DNA of 7,901 nucleotides from Elusimicrobiota bacterium (lineage in GTDB: Bacteria > Elusimicrobiota > Elusimicrobia > UBA1565 > JACRDR01), in assembly GCA_016207585.1 (NCBI GenBank), contig JACQPI010000027.1, forward strand, positions 1 through 7,901. The letters run 5' to 3'. The translations under genes and the position numbers were made by a program. Position 1 is the stretch's first letter. Every line of letters starts with the position of its first letter. The notes beneath the pieces are model-generated. The model ran no database searches. It saw only the letters and a program-made list of their open reading frames with translations, and was not told the origin of the DNA. Below are positions 1-7,322 of the stretch, one piece after another.

Positions 1-139
1 AGGCCCAAGGTCGCCACTACATCGCGTTTTGGGCGCGGCGGTGGACCCTCCTCAGACGAAAGGGACCGGACATCCCGGTTGAAACTCGTCGAAAATCACC
101 GGGCGCTGCGGAAGTTGGGTTAAGCCGGACCCACTAGGC
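1..139. other. Left-edge segment, possible 3' end of a convergent plus-strand gene
   Basis: No gene can be assigned firmly here. Two plus-strand frames are open from the window edge: one ends at a TAA at 121-123 (40 codons) and one at a TAG at 135-137 (44 codons). The second reads like an ordinary basic C-terminus with a Trp/Arg-rich stretch (YIAFWARRWTLLRRKGP) and would stop two bases before the phoH stop on the opposite strand. Third-position GC is similar in both frames, so it does not decide between them. No minus-strand frame has a convincing start and length. In particular ybeY, which often follows phoH in other bacteria, is not visible here. Sequence to the left of the window would settle it. 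Confidence 0.3.
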
Positions 140-1102
140 TCAGCGCTTGTCCCATGCGTCGTAGGCGCGCAGGATCTTTTTCACCAGGGGATGACGGACG
201 ATATCTTCCTCGCCGAAGTAAATGAAGGATATCTCGGAGACGTCTTTTAGAATGTCCCGGGCCAATTGAAGCCCCGAGTGGGTTTTGTCGGGCAGGTCTA
301 TCTGTGTCACGTCTCCCGTGACGACCACGCGCGAACCGGTTCCAATGCGGGTCAGGAACATCTTCATTTGTTCCGGGGTGGTGTTTTGGGCCTCGTCTAA
401 AATGATGAAGGCGTCGTCCAAGGTCCGCCCGCGCATGTAGGCCAAGGGAACGATCTCGACGACCTCGTCCTCCCGCCACATCCGGAACTTGTCCGGGCCC
501 AGCATGCCGTAGAACGCGTCGTAGAGGGGTTTGAGGTAGGGGTGCACTTTTTCATAGAGGTCTCCGGGAAGAAAACCCAGCTTTTCTCCCGCCTCGACGA
601 CTGGCCGCGTCAATACGATGCGGGTCACCTCATGGGTTTTGAGCGCGCGCAGGGCGCAGGCGACCGCCAGGTAGGTCTTGCCGGTGCCGGCCGGGCCGAT
701 GCCGAAGGTCAGGTCCCGCCCCAGGATCGATTCGATGTATTCCTTCTGCTTCGGCGTGCGCGGCCGGATCGGTTTCCCGTAAGCCGAGAGAAATATGGCG
801 TCCTTGGGCAGGGGCGGCGCCTCGAAGGCGGGGTGGGCGGCCGCTTCCGGCTTCCCATGCGCCGCCCGACCCGCCCGGATGCGATCGAGAGTTTCCTTGC
901 AGCGCCGGAGGCACTTATCCACGCGAGAGTTCGTGCCTCGGATCGAAAGGGTGAGGCCTTCCTCTTGGGGCTCCTGCCGCACGTAGATTTCGACGCCGAA
1001 CTCGCGCTCCATGTGGCGGAGGTGGACGTCTTGTTCTCCCAGCAGCAGGAGGGCTTCCTGGGCGTTCGTGAGAAGCAGTTTTTTGGTCACCATGGATTTC
1101 AT
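140..1102 (-). CDS. phoH: PhoH-like ATPase (PhoH/YbeZ family)
   Basis: Predicted cytoplasmic P-loop NTPase of 320 residues, the usual length for the PhoH/YbeZ family, which is linked to RNA metabolism and often encoded next to the RNase YbeY. Residues about 1-76 form a small N-terminal domain with a KH-like pattern ([21 protein letters not shown]). The PhoH ATPase domain follows, with Walker A GPAGTGKT at 136-143, [17 protein letters not shown] at 166-182, Walker [12 protein letters not shown] at 232-242 and the sensor-like [13 protein letters not shown] at about 259-271. All catalytic motifs are intact. I chose the ATG at 1102 because it overlaps the stop of the GH57 gene as ATGA, like the neighbouring junction; an in-frame ATG at 1093 is the alternative. 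The frame stays open upstream to about 1540, but that part is antisense-type shadow within the GH57 gene. No clear Shine-Dalgarno is visible, so coupling to upstream translation is likely. It is the last gene of the operon. Confidence 0.95.
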   Translation of the reverse strand: MKSMVTKKLLLTNAQEALLLLGEQDVHLRHMEREFGVEIYVRQEPQEEGLTLSIRGTNSRVDKCLRRCKETLDRIRAGRAAHGKPEAAAHPAFEAPPLPKDAIFLSAYGKPIRPRTPKQKEYIESILGRDLTFGIGPAGTGKTYLAVACALRALKTHEVTRIVLTRPVVEAGEKLGFLPGDLYEKVHPYLKPLYDAFYGMLGPDKFRMWREDEVVEIVPLAYMRGRTLDDAFIILDEAQNTTPEQMKMFLTRIGTGSRVVVTGDVTQIDLPDKTHSGLQLARDILKDVSEISFIYFGEEDIVRHPLVKKILRAYDAWDKR

Positions 1103-3564
1103 CCGGGTCGAGTCGTTTGGCGGCGCAGGCCCATCGGAGGAGAAACCGGCGCCGTTGCGTCGGACAAGGGAGCGAAGTTGAGCAGGCGGTCCAGAGCCTC
1201 GAGATTTTTCCGCAGTTCGGGCGCCGCCCCCGGCTCCGCCATGTCGCCAGGGGCGGCGCGAGTGGAGAAGGGCCTGCGCGCCGCGTCGGCTTCGGAGTGT
1301 TCGCTCAAGCGGCCGCGCAGCAGGGCGTAGAGCTGGAGGATCTCCCAGGGGTTGAGGTGGAGATTGGCGCCGCGGGCCGATTCCAGCAGGCGCCGGGCCG
1401 TTTCGAGCGATTCCAGGGAAAGCCGGGTCGCGGCCCCGCGAAACGCCAGGACGATCCAAGCCCGCAGGGTTTCGGCTTCCGAAAGCGCGTCGATGACGAT
1501 GCCGGCCCGCGCCGCCTGCTGCAGGCAATCGATGATCCAACCCAGGCCTTCGTCACCGGCGTCTTGGAAACGGCGGATCTGGGGTCGCCAGTCGCGCAGC
1601 CACCGCTGCTTCTCGCGGGTTCCGTGAGGGAGGAGGAATTCCAGCGCGCTTCGGCGCGCGTCCGGAAACAACGCATCGAGGGTGTGGGAGCCGCCAGGCA
1701 TTGTTCTTTGGAGCAGCTCATGGAACTCTTGCTCGGAAAGTCGCGTGAAGGCGGCGGATAATTTTTGCGCCGTCTCCCGGCTGCCGGCGAGGGTCGAGCC
1801 GAGGGCGACCCAGCATTCGAAGCCCAGGCGTCCGTGCTGGAAGACGATCGCCGTCCCTTCCTGCCGTTGGGCCAGAAGGGAGCGGCGAATTTCGCAATGG
1901 GCGACGCTGAGTATCCGGTCCGGTTCGTCGGGTCGGGAGCCGGCGTTTCGTTCCAGGAGCGTCGCTCGTCCCCGCCAGGCCGGGGTGGGCAGGCTGTTTC
2001 CGTATATGTGCAGTTCTTCCGCGAAATGGGCGACGGCGCGGGAGGCGTCGACGCGCAACGGCGCCGCGCGCCTGCGGTATACGTCGGCCCCGTTTCCCGA
2101 GTCGGGACGATTGGAGGCGCAGCCGGCCAGGCGCTTCAAAAATTCTTCCTCGAGCGCCGCGACGCCCGGATGGCCGCCTTCGCGCGCCAGGTCCAGCGCC
2201 CGGGCGGCGTACTTGAGGTTTTGCGCGGGCTCGATGCCGGAAATATCGTCGAAAAACCAGCCGCAGCTGGTAAACATGAACAGGCGCTGCCTCTGCATGT
2301 CGCACAGGCGCAAGATTTGCCGCCCCTCCTCGGGGGTGGGGTGGCGGATGGCGGCTTGGTCCAGGAATCGGTCGGCCTGCTGGGGAGATGGATCGGTGAA
2401 GTACTCGGCATAGGCGTCCCGGGTCCGCCAAGGGTCCCGGACGAGGCTACCCATCGAATCGGCAAAGAAGCGGTCCAATTCCCCGGCGAGCCATTCCAGG
2501 GCCTCCCGCAGGGGCGCCCGCCACTTCTGATTCCAATCGGGATGGGCCCCGGTGCTGCAGCCGCAGTCGGCCCTCCAGCGCTCGATGCCGTGAGCGCAGC
2601 TCCACGAGGTGCCGGGGCGAATCTCGACCTCGTCGCCGGGCGGGAATTTCTCCAGAAACTCTCCGAAATTCGTGGTCCGGATGCCGTTTTGCCGAAGACG
2701 CTGCAGGGCGTACGACAGGCTCATGTTGCCGAACGGATGATGATGCCCGTACACCTCTCCGTCGGTCGCGATAGGGACCAGTTGGGGGCCGATCCCGGGC
2801 CGCAGGGCCGACTCGACGCGGCGCGCGAACTCGTCTCCGGATGACAGCAAGCGCTCGAAGGATACGGCGCGCGAGAGCTCGCCTTGAAAAAAGAATATAT
2901 CCAGGAAACGCCCGGGCGCCTCCCGCGAGAACCACCGGTAGGGCCGGCTCGCGTCCAACGTCGCCTCGGAGACGGGGCTCCAGTCCTCTTTTCCGGACGC
3001 GCGCATCGACCGAACGGCGGCCGCTTGGGCGGGGGACAACACGGTGAAGCGGATTCCTTCCGCGATGAGGACTTCCAGGGTCTCCTCGTCGACCGCCGTT
3101 TCGGCGAGCCACATCCCTTCGGGGTCTCGGTGGAAACGGCGGCGAAAATCGCAAGCGCCCCAACGCACCTGGGTCAGCTTGTCGCGCCTGGAGGCCAGGG
3201 GCAGGATCATGTGGTTGTAGACCTGCGCGATCGCGTTTCCGTGCCCGTGGCGGCGCCGGGCGCTGCGGGCGTCCGCCTGCACGATGTGAAGGTGCAGGGA
3301 CGGATGACGCTCCTCGATCCACGAGAGGAGGGTCGGCCCGAAGTTGAAGCTGATCTCCTCGTAGTTGTCCGCCAGGGCGCGGATGCGGTCCTGATCGTCT
3401 AGAATCGGGCTGGCGGCGTTCGGGCCGTAGCACTCGTTGAGGATGCGTTCGTTCCAGTCGTGAAACGGAGAAGCGGATTCCTCCTTCTCCACCGTTCCCG
3501 TCCAGGGATTTTCGCGGGGAGGCTGGTAGAAATGTCCGTGGATGCAGACGAATCGAGCGCTCAA
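1099..3564 (-). CDS. GH57 family glycoside hydrolase with DUF3536 C-terminal region
   Basis: Protein of 821 residues, matching the roughly 800-residue GH57/DUF3536 architecture, probably cytoplasmic (no signal peptide) and acting on alpha-glucans such as glycogen. The N-terminal GH57 part (about 1-310) shows the [11 protein letters not shown] motif at 9-19, [15 protein letters not shown] at 42-56, [10 protein letters not shown] at 73-82, [12 protein letters not shown] at 150-161 and [11 protein letters not shown] at 266-276. By family analogy Glu155 is the nucleophile and Asp268 the acid/base. A Cys/Trp-rich block ([17 protein letters not shown], 320-336) and a long helical DUF3536 region follow. 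The start is a TTG at 3564, overlapping the glgC stop as TTGA. No ATG or GTG lies nearby in frame, the next Met is residue 119, and the TTG puts the HGHFYQPP motif as close to the N-terminus as is usual. The in-frame extension to 3909 is shadow sequence over glgC. The substrate is not determined; the glgC neighbour supports a glycogen role. Confidence 0.93.
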   Translation of the reverse strand: MSARFVCIHGHFYQPPRENPWTGTVEKEESASPFHDWNERILNECYGPNAASPILDDQDRIRALADNYEEISFNFGPTLLSWIEERHPSLHLHIVQADARSARRRHGHGNAIAQVYNHMILPLASRRDKLTQVRWGACDFRRRFHRDPEGMWLAETAVDEETLEVLIAEGIRFTVLSPAQAAAVRSMRASGKEDWSPVSEATLDASRPYRWFSREAPGRFLDIFFFQGELSRAVSFERLLSSGDEFARRVESALRPGIGPQLVPIATDGEVYGHHHPFGNMSLSYALQRLRQNGIRTTNFGEFLEKFPPGDEVEIRPGTSWSCAHGIERWRADCGCSTGAHPDWNQKWRAPLREALEWLAGELDRFFADSMGSLVRDPWRTRDAYAEYFTDPSPQQADRFLDQAAIRHPTPEEGRQILRLCDMQRQRLFMFTSCGWFFDDISGIEPAQNLKYAARALDLAREGGHPGVAALEEEFLKRLAGCASNRPDSGNGADVYRRRAAPLRVDASRAVAHFAEELHIYGNSLPTPAWRGRATLLERNAGSRPDEPDRILSVAHCEIRRSLLAQRQEGTAIVFQHGRLGFECWVALGSTLAGSRETAQKLSAAFTRLSEQEFHELLQRTMPGGSHTLDALFPDARRSALEFLLPHGTREKQRWLRDWRPQIRRFQDAGDEGLGWIIDCLQQAARAGIVIDALSEAETLRAWIVLAFRGAATRLSLESLETARRLLESARGANLHLNPWEILQLYALLRGRLSEHSEADAARRPFSTRAAPGDMAEPGAAPELRKNLEALDRLLNFAPLSDATAPVSPPMGLRRQTTRPG

Positions 3565-3989
3565 GTCAGCACCGGGACGCGGGTGGGGCCCCGCGGCACG
3601 ACCACGATCCCGGAGGAATCGGCGGCGTATCTCTTGGAATCGCCCCCGATCGACTCTCCGGCCGGGATCTCGTTGAAGCGGTCCACGATGACTTTCCTGA
3701 GTTTCGCATTCGCCCGGACCTTGCAAAAGTCCATGATGATGGAGTCCTCGATGACCGCCCCCTCGTGGACGTGGACGCCGCGCCCCAGGATGGAGTTGCG
3801 GACCGTGGCTTGGCGGAGGAAACACCCGTCCGAGATGATGCAGTTCGAAAGCTTGGCGTCGAGAACCTTGGCGGGCGGGCCGTCGTAGCGGCCGGAGTGG
3901 ATGAACCACTTGCGGTTGTTGAGGTTCAATTTGGGCTTGGCTCCCAGTATGTCCATGTTCGCCTGCCAGAAGCCGCTCAAGGTCCCCAC
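3561..3989 (-). pseudogene. glgC: GlgC C-terminal part, cut off by an in-frame stop
   Basis: This is the continuation, in the same frame, of the glgC gene interrupted at 3996-3998. The conserved reading frame resumes directly after the TAG (RDVGTLSGFWQANMDILG) and runs to a TGA at 3561-3563. It carries the end of the catalytic domain, including the Asp of the RDVGT motif, and the left-handed beta-helix domain of GlgC with its hexapeptide-like repeats (LSNCIISDGCFLRQATVRNSILGRGV and onward, ending near AGESIGGDSKRY). A GTG at 3987-3989 lies seven bases past the TAG and a purine-rich stretch (GAGGAAAAGGG) lies upstream, so reinitiation is conceivable. However, a separate beta-helix fragment is unlikely to restore normal enzyme. 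No frameshift and no second stop are seen, so the disruption is either recent, an error, or tolerated. The TGA overlaps the TTG start of the GH57 gene. Confidence 0.85.
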
Positions 3990-3995
3990 GTCCCG

Positions 3996-3998
3996 CTA
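3996..3998 (-). other. glgC: In-frame TAG at a conserved Trp codon of glgC
   Basis: The plus strand reads CTA, giving TAG on the coding strand as codon 267 of the glgC frame. It is flanked by EEKGY before and RDVGTLSGFWQANMD after, so the only difference from the family pattern GYWRDVGT is TAG in place of TGG, one G-to-A change. As I recall, the equivalent Trp in E. coli GlgC (Trp274) lies in the glucose-1-phosphate pocket, next to the catalytic-site Asp two residues on. Confidence 0.93.
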
Positions 3999-4796
3999 GT
4001 AGCCCTTTTCCTCGTAGGGTTTGAGCCCCGGGAGGATGTTCGTGGAAAAATCGTAGGCCATGACCTTGCGGCTTTTGAACAGGTTGGGGAGGATCGATTT
4101 GCCGAAGTCGAACTCCTCTCCCGTGGTATGGGACTGAAGAATGTCGACAAGGACATCCCTCTCGAAAAGGTAATTGCCCATCGAGCCGTACGCTAGATCC
4201 GGTTTGCCGGGCAGGGATTTCGGGCCCGCCGGTTTCTCCTCGAATCCTACGATCCGGTTGCGGGAATCGGCCTGGATCACCCCGAACGCCGATGCCTGCC
4301 GGATCGCAACGGGGATCGCCGCGACCGTGGCGTCCGCTTTCGTCTCGGCGTGGAACTGCAGCATCTGGCTGATGTCCATGCGATAGATGTGGTCCGCGCC
4401 GAATACGGCGACAACCTCCGGGTCGAAATCCAGGATCAGGTTGAGGTTTTGCCGGACCGCGTCCGCCGTGCCGCGGTACCAGGCCGGGCCCATGCGCATT
4501 TGCGGGGGGACCATGGTGATGAACTGGTCCTGCGTGAGTCCCGCCGTGCGCCAGTTGGCGCGCAGGTACTCGATGAGGCTTTGCGAAAGGTATTGGACTA
4601 CGACGTAGATGGATTGGATGCCGGAATTGACGAAATTGGAGAGAACGAAATCGATGAGGCGATACTTGCCCCCGAAGGGAACGGCGGGTTTGGACCTCTC
4701 CTTGGTGAGAGGGTGCAGGCGTTCTCCCTTGCCTCCGGCCATGATGATGGCCAGCACCCGGCGCTTCGGGGAGAGGGAGGCGCTGTGGGTCGGCAT
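3996..4796 (-). CDS. glgC: Glucose-1-phosphate adenylyltransferase (ADP-glucose pyrophosphorylase), N-terminal part before an in-frame TAG
   Basis: GlgC makes ADP-glucose from ATP and glucose-1-phosphate, the committed step of bacterial glycogen synthesis. This 266-residue reading frame holds most of the nucleotidyltransferase domain: IIMAGGKGERLHPLTKERSK near residues 18-37, PAVPFGGKYRLIDF, WYRGTADAVRQNL, ADHIYRMD, FGVIQADSRNRIVGFEEKP, YGSMGNYLF and DFGKSILPN. It ends at a TAG exactly where homologues have the Trp of GYWRDVGT. With the downstream part (to 3561) the full frame is 411 codons including the TAG, the normal length for GlgC. If the TAG terminates, the product lacks the conserved Asp of RDVGT and the whole beta-helix domain and should be inactive. 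The ATG at 4796 follows the HemQ-like gene closely, with only a weak ribosome-binding site. Family assignment is certain; whether the gene is functional is not. Confidence 0.95.
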   Translation of the reverse strand: MPTHSASLSPKRRVLAIIMAGGKGERLHPLTKERSKPAVPFGGKYRLIDFVLSNFVNSGIQSIYVVVQYLSQSLIEYLRANWRTAGLTQDQFITMVPPQMRMGPAWYRGTADAVRQNLNLILDFDPEVVAVFGADHIYRMDISQMLQFHAETKADATVAAIPVAIRQASAFGVIQADSRNRIVGFEEKPAGPKSLPGKPDLAYGSMGNYLFERDVLVDILQSHTTGEEFDFGKSILPNLFKSRKVMAYDFSTNILPGLKPYEEKGY

Positions 4797-4807
4797 TATC
4801 TCGTCTA
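4797..4807 (-). other. TAG / TAA double stop joined to the glgC start (TAATG)
   Basis: On the coding strand the HemQ-like gene ends TAG-ACG-AGA-TAA. The TAA occupies 4796-4798 and its last A is also the first base of the glgC ATG (4794-4796). If TAG is the stop, the genes are eight bases apart; if TAG is read through, they overlap as TAATG, in the style of the other junctions in this operon. Double stops also occur by chance. Confidence 0.7.
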
Positions 4808-5518
4808 GGCGAAAGTTTCCACGATGTCGCGGATATCTTTATAGATGCAGGGAAAAACTTGGGATTCGGCGGAAACGAGCCGCGCCGACCGGGCCTGCCG
4901 GAGCTCGCGCGCCAAGTCGGCGAACTCCAACGGGGCGTCCGTCAGATGCGCTTGCAGCAGAAAATCGCCCTCGCCCCCGAAGCCTTCGAAGGAGACTGTG
5001 CGGACGGAGGGACGCGAGGACTCGATCCCGGACTCTTCGGCCGCGAGCGCTTGCCGCTGCGGCGCGGCAAGAGAAATCCAATCCGGGCCGCGGACCACGA
5101 CTCGAAGGAAAAGATGTTTGGGCGCCGCTTGCCCATCCGGCTCCGCAGGAGATGGGGACGCGGACGCGAGGCCGAGATAGGAGTGCGAGGGCACCAGATA
5201 TTTGCCGGCCCCGTAGGTCCGCAGGTGTTCGGAGCTGTTTTGGATGAGTTCCAGACTTTCGTTCATTCTCCAGATCAATAGATCGCTGTCGGCCCGGAGC
5301 CCATGGAGCGAGTAAGCCTTGAAAAACGGCCAAGTTCTTTGAAACGGCTCGAAGGCGGATAGGAACTCCTGACGAGCGACCAGTTTTTCATTCGGCTGGA
5401 GGAGGTGAAATCGTTCGTCGAGTCTCAGGAATTCGAACTGCACGAAGAGCCGGGCGGCGCCGCCCGAAGCCCCCGCGGGGCGTTCGGCGGAGGGGTTCGA
5501 GGCGGGCTGGGTCATCAT
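4805..5518 (-). CDS. Chlorite dismutase / HemQ family protein, apparently without the proximal heme histidine
   Basis: Protein of 237 residues, the usual length for clade-1 chlorite dismutase-like and HemQ (coproheme decarboxylase) proteins. An Ala/Pro/Ser-rich tail (1-22) precedes a first ferredoxin-like half (about 23-117) with LFVQFEFLRLD, the family pattern GLRADSDLLIW at 73-83 and YLVPSHSYLGL at 107-117. The second half runs from about 134 to 232 (HLFLRVVVRGPDWISLAAPQ, then DFLLQAHLTDAPLEFADLARELRQARSARLVS and FPCIYKD). In HemQ the proximal heme ligand is the His in an EHG-type motif after the RR-x-L/M helix; here that helix reads RQALAAEESGIESS (155-168) with no His. Heme binding in the usual way is therefore doubtful, unless another residue serves. 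Family membership is my recognition from motifs and is not certain at the function level. The ATG at 5518 directly follows the thyX TGA; no clear ribosome-binding site is visible, so coupling is likely. Confidence 0.8.
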   Translation of the reverse strand: MMTQPASNPSAERPAGASGGAARLFVQFEFLRLDERFHLLQPNEKLVARQEFLSAFEPFQRTWPFFKAYSLHGLRADSDLLIWRMNESLELIQNSSEHLRTYGAGKYLVPSHSYLGLASASPSPAEPDGQAAPKHLFLRVVVRGPDWISLAAPQRQALAAEESGIESSRPSVRTVSFEGFGGEGDFLLQAHLTDAPLEFADLARELRQARSARLVSAESQVFPCIYKDIRDIVETFA

Positions 5519-6259
5519 TCAAGCCGGTGTGCCCGGGGTCGTCGCGGCCTCTGCCTCGGTTCGGCTCCGTTCCAGGTCGGCTTGGAGCCTGGGGTTCTCG
5601 CCGTGCCAGGCCTGCGCCAGGAACGCCTCGTAGGTCCAGGGCATCTCGCGGGCGAAGTGCTCCGCCAGAGCCTCGGCATAGCGTTGGATTTCCCACTGGG
5701 CGTGCGCGTCGGCGCGCAGGCCGACGAAGTTCATGAGGCTGCGCGCGTTGACGGTCCAATAGAATTCGGTGTAGAGATTGACGGGCAGGACCATGCGGGC
5801 CATTTCCCGGGCCACTCCGGCCTCCAGCATCCGCCGGTACGTCTCCTTGGCGCCGTCCACGGCGCCTGCGAGCGCTCGCGTGAGGGATTCTTGATCCAGA
5901 TGGGCTGCCGCGACCGAGCCTTGTTTGTTCTTGAGGTCCTGCGCGCGCCACTCGGCCGGGACGTAGAAGTCGTCCTGGACGATCGTGTAGCGGTAGCTGA
6001 TCTCGTTGTAGGAGGCGAAGCGGTGCCGGATCCATTGCCGCATGACGAAGATCGGGCATTTGACGTGGAATTTGAAGAGCGCGTGCTCGAACGGCGTGAG
6101 GTGTTGATGCTTTAAGAGGTACGTGATCAGTTTGCGGTCTTTCTCATCGCCCTTGGAGGTCCCCGCATACGAAACCCGCGCCGCCTGCACGACGCCGTCG
6201 TCGCCGCCCATCGTCTCGATTTGCCGCACGAAGCCCTTGTCCAGGACCTTAATTTCCAT
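5519..6259 (-). CDS. thyX: Flavin-dependent thymidylate synthase ThyX
   Basis: ThyX makes dTMP from dUMP using methylenetetrahydrofolate as carbon donor and FAD/NADPH as reductant; it replaces ThyA in many bacteria. The protein has 246 residues. The ThyX signature RHR-x2-S-x-NE-x-S-x-RY is complete as RHRFASYNEISYRY at 78-91. The region LTPFEHALFKFHVKCPIFVMRQW precedes it, and the C-terminal active-site stretch NARSLMNFVGLRADAHAQWEIQRYA is also present. The last 25 or so residues (rich in Glu, Ala and Thr) form a tail beyond the core. The ATG at 6259 is supported by a strong Shine-Dalgarno and by the MEIKVLDKGFV N-terminus. It overlaps the end of the chelatase-like gene by 11 bases, and its TGA abuts the next ATG. 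The gene looks intact and functional; its place between two tetrapyrrole-family genes has no obvious pathway reason. Confidence 0.97.
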   Translation of the reverse strand: MEIKVLDKGFVRQIETMGGDDGVVQAARVSYAGTSKGDEKDRKLITYLLKHQHLTPFEHALFKFHVKCPIFVMRQWIRHRFASYNEISYRYTIVQDDFYVPAEWRAQDLKNKQGSVAAAHLDQESLTRALAGAVDGAKETYRRMLEAGVAREMARMVLPVNLYTEFYWTVNARSLMNFVGLRADAHAQWEIQRYAEALAEHFAREMPWTYEAFLAQAWHGENPRLQADLERSRTEAEAATTPGTPA

Positions 6260-7214
6260 GAGAGATTCCTCCCGAGCCTCCGAGCGGACGGCGGGTCGGC
6301 GGGAGCGCCCGACCTCCGTCTTTGTGGAGCCGCATGTTTTCCACCCCGGCCGATTTTTCGGCGGTTTCTCGCGCCCAGGCGACGATGCGGTCGTCCGGCA
6401 GCAGGGTCTTGCCCGTCCATTCGTAGAAGAGGCCTTCGAGGCTGCGCTGGATGTGCCGCTCTATGCCGCCCCTGGAGATGAGATGAGGCACGACGAGGAC
6501 TTTCCCTTGGCGGCTCAGGCGGCCGACCAGCGCGCGCAGCTCCCGATCCGCCTTTTCGCGCACCGGCGCGGGGGCGTCGTCGCGCAGCGTGGCCGCGTGC
6601 ACGGAAGCGAAGCCTCCTTCCCGCTGGACGAAGTCTCCGAGCGCCTGCATCGTCTTCAACCATCGGGCGTCCATGTCGTCTCGGAGGGGGCCGTGGCCTA
6701 TGAGGACGACCGCCTCTTTTCCCGGCGCCCGGCTCATCTCCTTGGCGCGGTCGAGGAGGATGCGGGCGACGATGGGGTGGTCGTCGATGGCGTTCGTCAT
6801 CACGATCGGGAGTTTCGCGCGTATTCGCTTGAGGGTCACGGAGTGCCGGTGTGAATGCGGAGCCGACATGAAGTCGCGCGAAGGCTCCTTGCGGATGCCA
6901 AGGACGTACCGGGTCTGGTCCATCACCTCGGAGTCGGATGAGATAAACAACGGGACCGCGATGATCTTCGAGACCTTACGCGCCTCCAATTTATCGAGCG
7001 CGCGCTGGATCTCGACGGAGTCCGCCATGCCGAAGGCCGCCTCGGCCGGCTGCCTGGACGCGAGGGCGTCGCGAATCTTCAGCACCGCCTTGTTCCATTC
7101 GGAGCTTCCGCCGTGGGCCAGGAGGAGTATTCCAAAGGGTTTTTGAGTCCAGGAGGGGACGGACCAGGCCGGGGCCGCAAGCAGCGGCAGAAGCGACAGG
7201 GCGAATTTCCTCAT
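6249..7214 (-). CDS. Exported CbiX-type protein with two class II chelatase domains
   Basis: Protein of 321 residues. It begins with a clear signal peptide (MRKFALSLLPLLAAPAWS), so it should act outside the cytoplasm. Two repeats of the CbiX/sirohydrochlorin-chelatase fold follow. Repeat one (about 26-150) has ILLLAHGGSSEW with His34 and KIIAVPLFISSDSEVM. Repeat two (about 166-290) has VVLIGHGPL with His174 and VLVVPHLISRGGIERHI with His254. Class II chelatases use a His from the HG motif plus a second His or acidic residue near the VP-x-L strand. In repeat one that second position holds Ser/Asp/Glu, so the repeats differ in likely metal site. The last 30 or so residues are low-complexity and overlap the thyX start. 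Exported chelatases of this superfamily are known (periplasmic CbiK of Desulfovibrio vulgaris). No cobalamin or siroheme genes are nearby, so the substrate is unknown. The ATG at 7214 is the first gene of the operon; its ribosome-binding site is weak. Confidence 0.82.
   Translation of the reverse strand: MRKFALSLLPLLAAPAWSVPSWTQKPFGILLLAHGGSSEWNKAVLKIRDALASRQPAEAAFGMADSVEIQRALDKLEARKVSKIIAVPLFISSDSEVMDQTRYVLGIRKEPSRDFMSAPHSHRHSVTLKRIRAKLPIVMTNAIDDHPIVARILLDRAKEMSRAPGKEAVVLIGHGPLRDDMDARWLKTMQALGDFVQREGGFASVHAATLRDDAPAPVREKADRELRALVGRLSRQGKVLVVPHLISRGGIERHIQRSLEGLFYEWTGKTLLPDDRIVAWARETAEKSAGVENMRLHKDGGRALPPTRRPLGGSGGISHGN
6266..6273 (-). promoter_or_regulatory. thyX: Strong ribosome-binding site of thyX
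   Basis: The coding strand reads GGGAGGAA, six bases before the thyX ATG. It lies inside the end of the upstream chelatase-like gene and fixes the thyX start at 6259. It is the only strong Shine-Dalgarno in the operon; the downstream genes have weak or none. Confidence 0.85.
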
Positions 7215-7262
7215 GCGGATCTTATTCTACCAAAAAAGGAAACCAACCACTGCACCGGGCGG

Positions 7263-7305
7263 CCCCTCTGAAAGTTCCCTGATTGATCAAAGGGAGCCGG
7301 AGGGG
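7263..7305. repeat. Nested inverted repeats upstream of the chelatase-like gene
   Basis: An outer pair CCCCTC (7263-7268) / GAGGGG (7300-7305) encloses an inner pair TCCCT (7276-7280) / AGGGA (7291-7295). The loop contains the palindrome TTGATCAA (7283-7290). As RNA on either strand it could form a two-part hairpin with an internal bulge. It lies 49-91 bases upstream of the chelatase-like ATG, so it may be a leader structure or an operator for that operon. There is no U-tract to make it a terminator. Confidence 0.45.
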
Positions 7306-7322
7306 TGTCTCCTGCGCGCTGA

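Noticed and set aside
116..133. Hairpin TGGGT / ACCCA just downstream of the phoH stop as a terminator.
   Set aside because: The stem is only five pairs with an 8-base loop and no T-run on either strand.
1103..1540. Upstream extension of the phoH frame.
   Set aside because: It lies wholly within the GH57 coding region in another frame, is Arg/Pro/Gly-rich like shadow sequence, and PhoH homologues begin at about the 1102 ATG.
1765..2844. Long plus-strand open frame (359 codons) opposite the GH57 gene.
   Set aside because: It mirrors a conserved gene in GC-rich DNA, where antisense frames stay open by chance; composition is Gly/Arg/Ala-rich with no motif. The same applies to plus-strand frames at 542-1330, 2884-3402, 5405-6115 and 6123-6854.
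3565..3909. Upstream extension of the GH57 frame to an ATG at 3909.
   Set aside because: It overlaps the conserved beta-helix part of glgC in another frame, and GH57/DUF3536 proteins start just before the HGHFYQPP motif.
7224..7229. TAGAAT on the minus strand as the -10 box of the chelatase-like operon.
   Set aside because: No acceptable -35 at 16-18 bases, and the transcript would begin within about three bases of the ATG.
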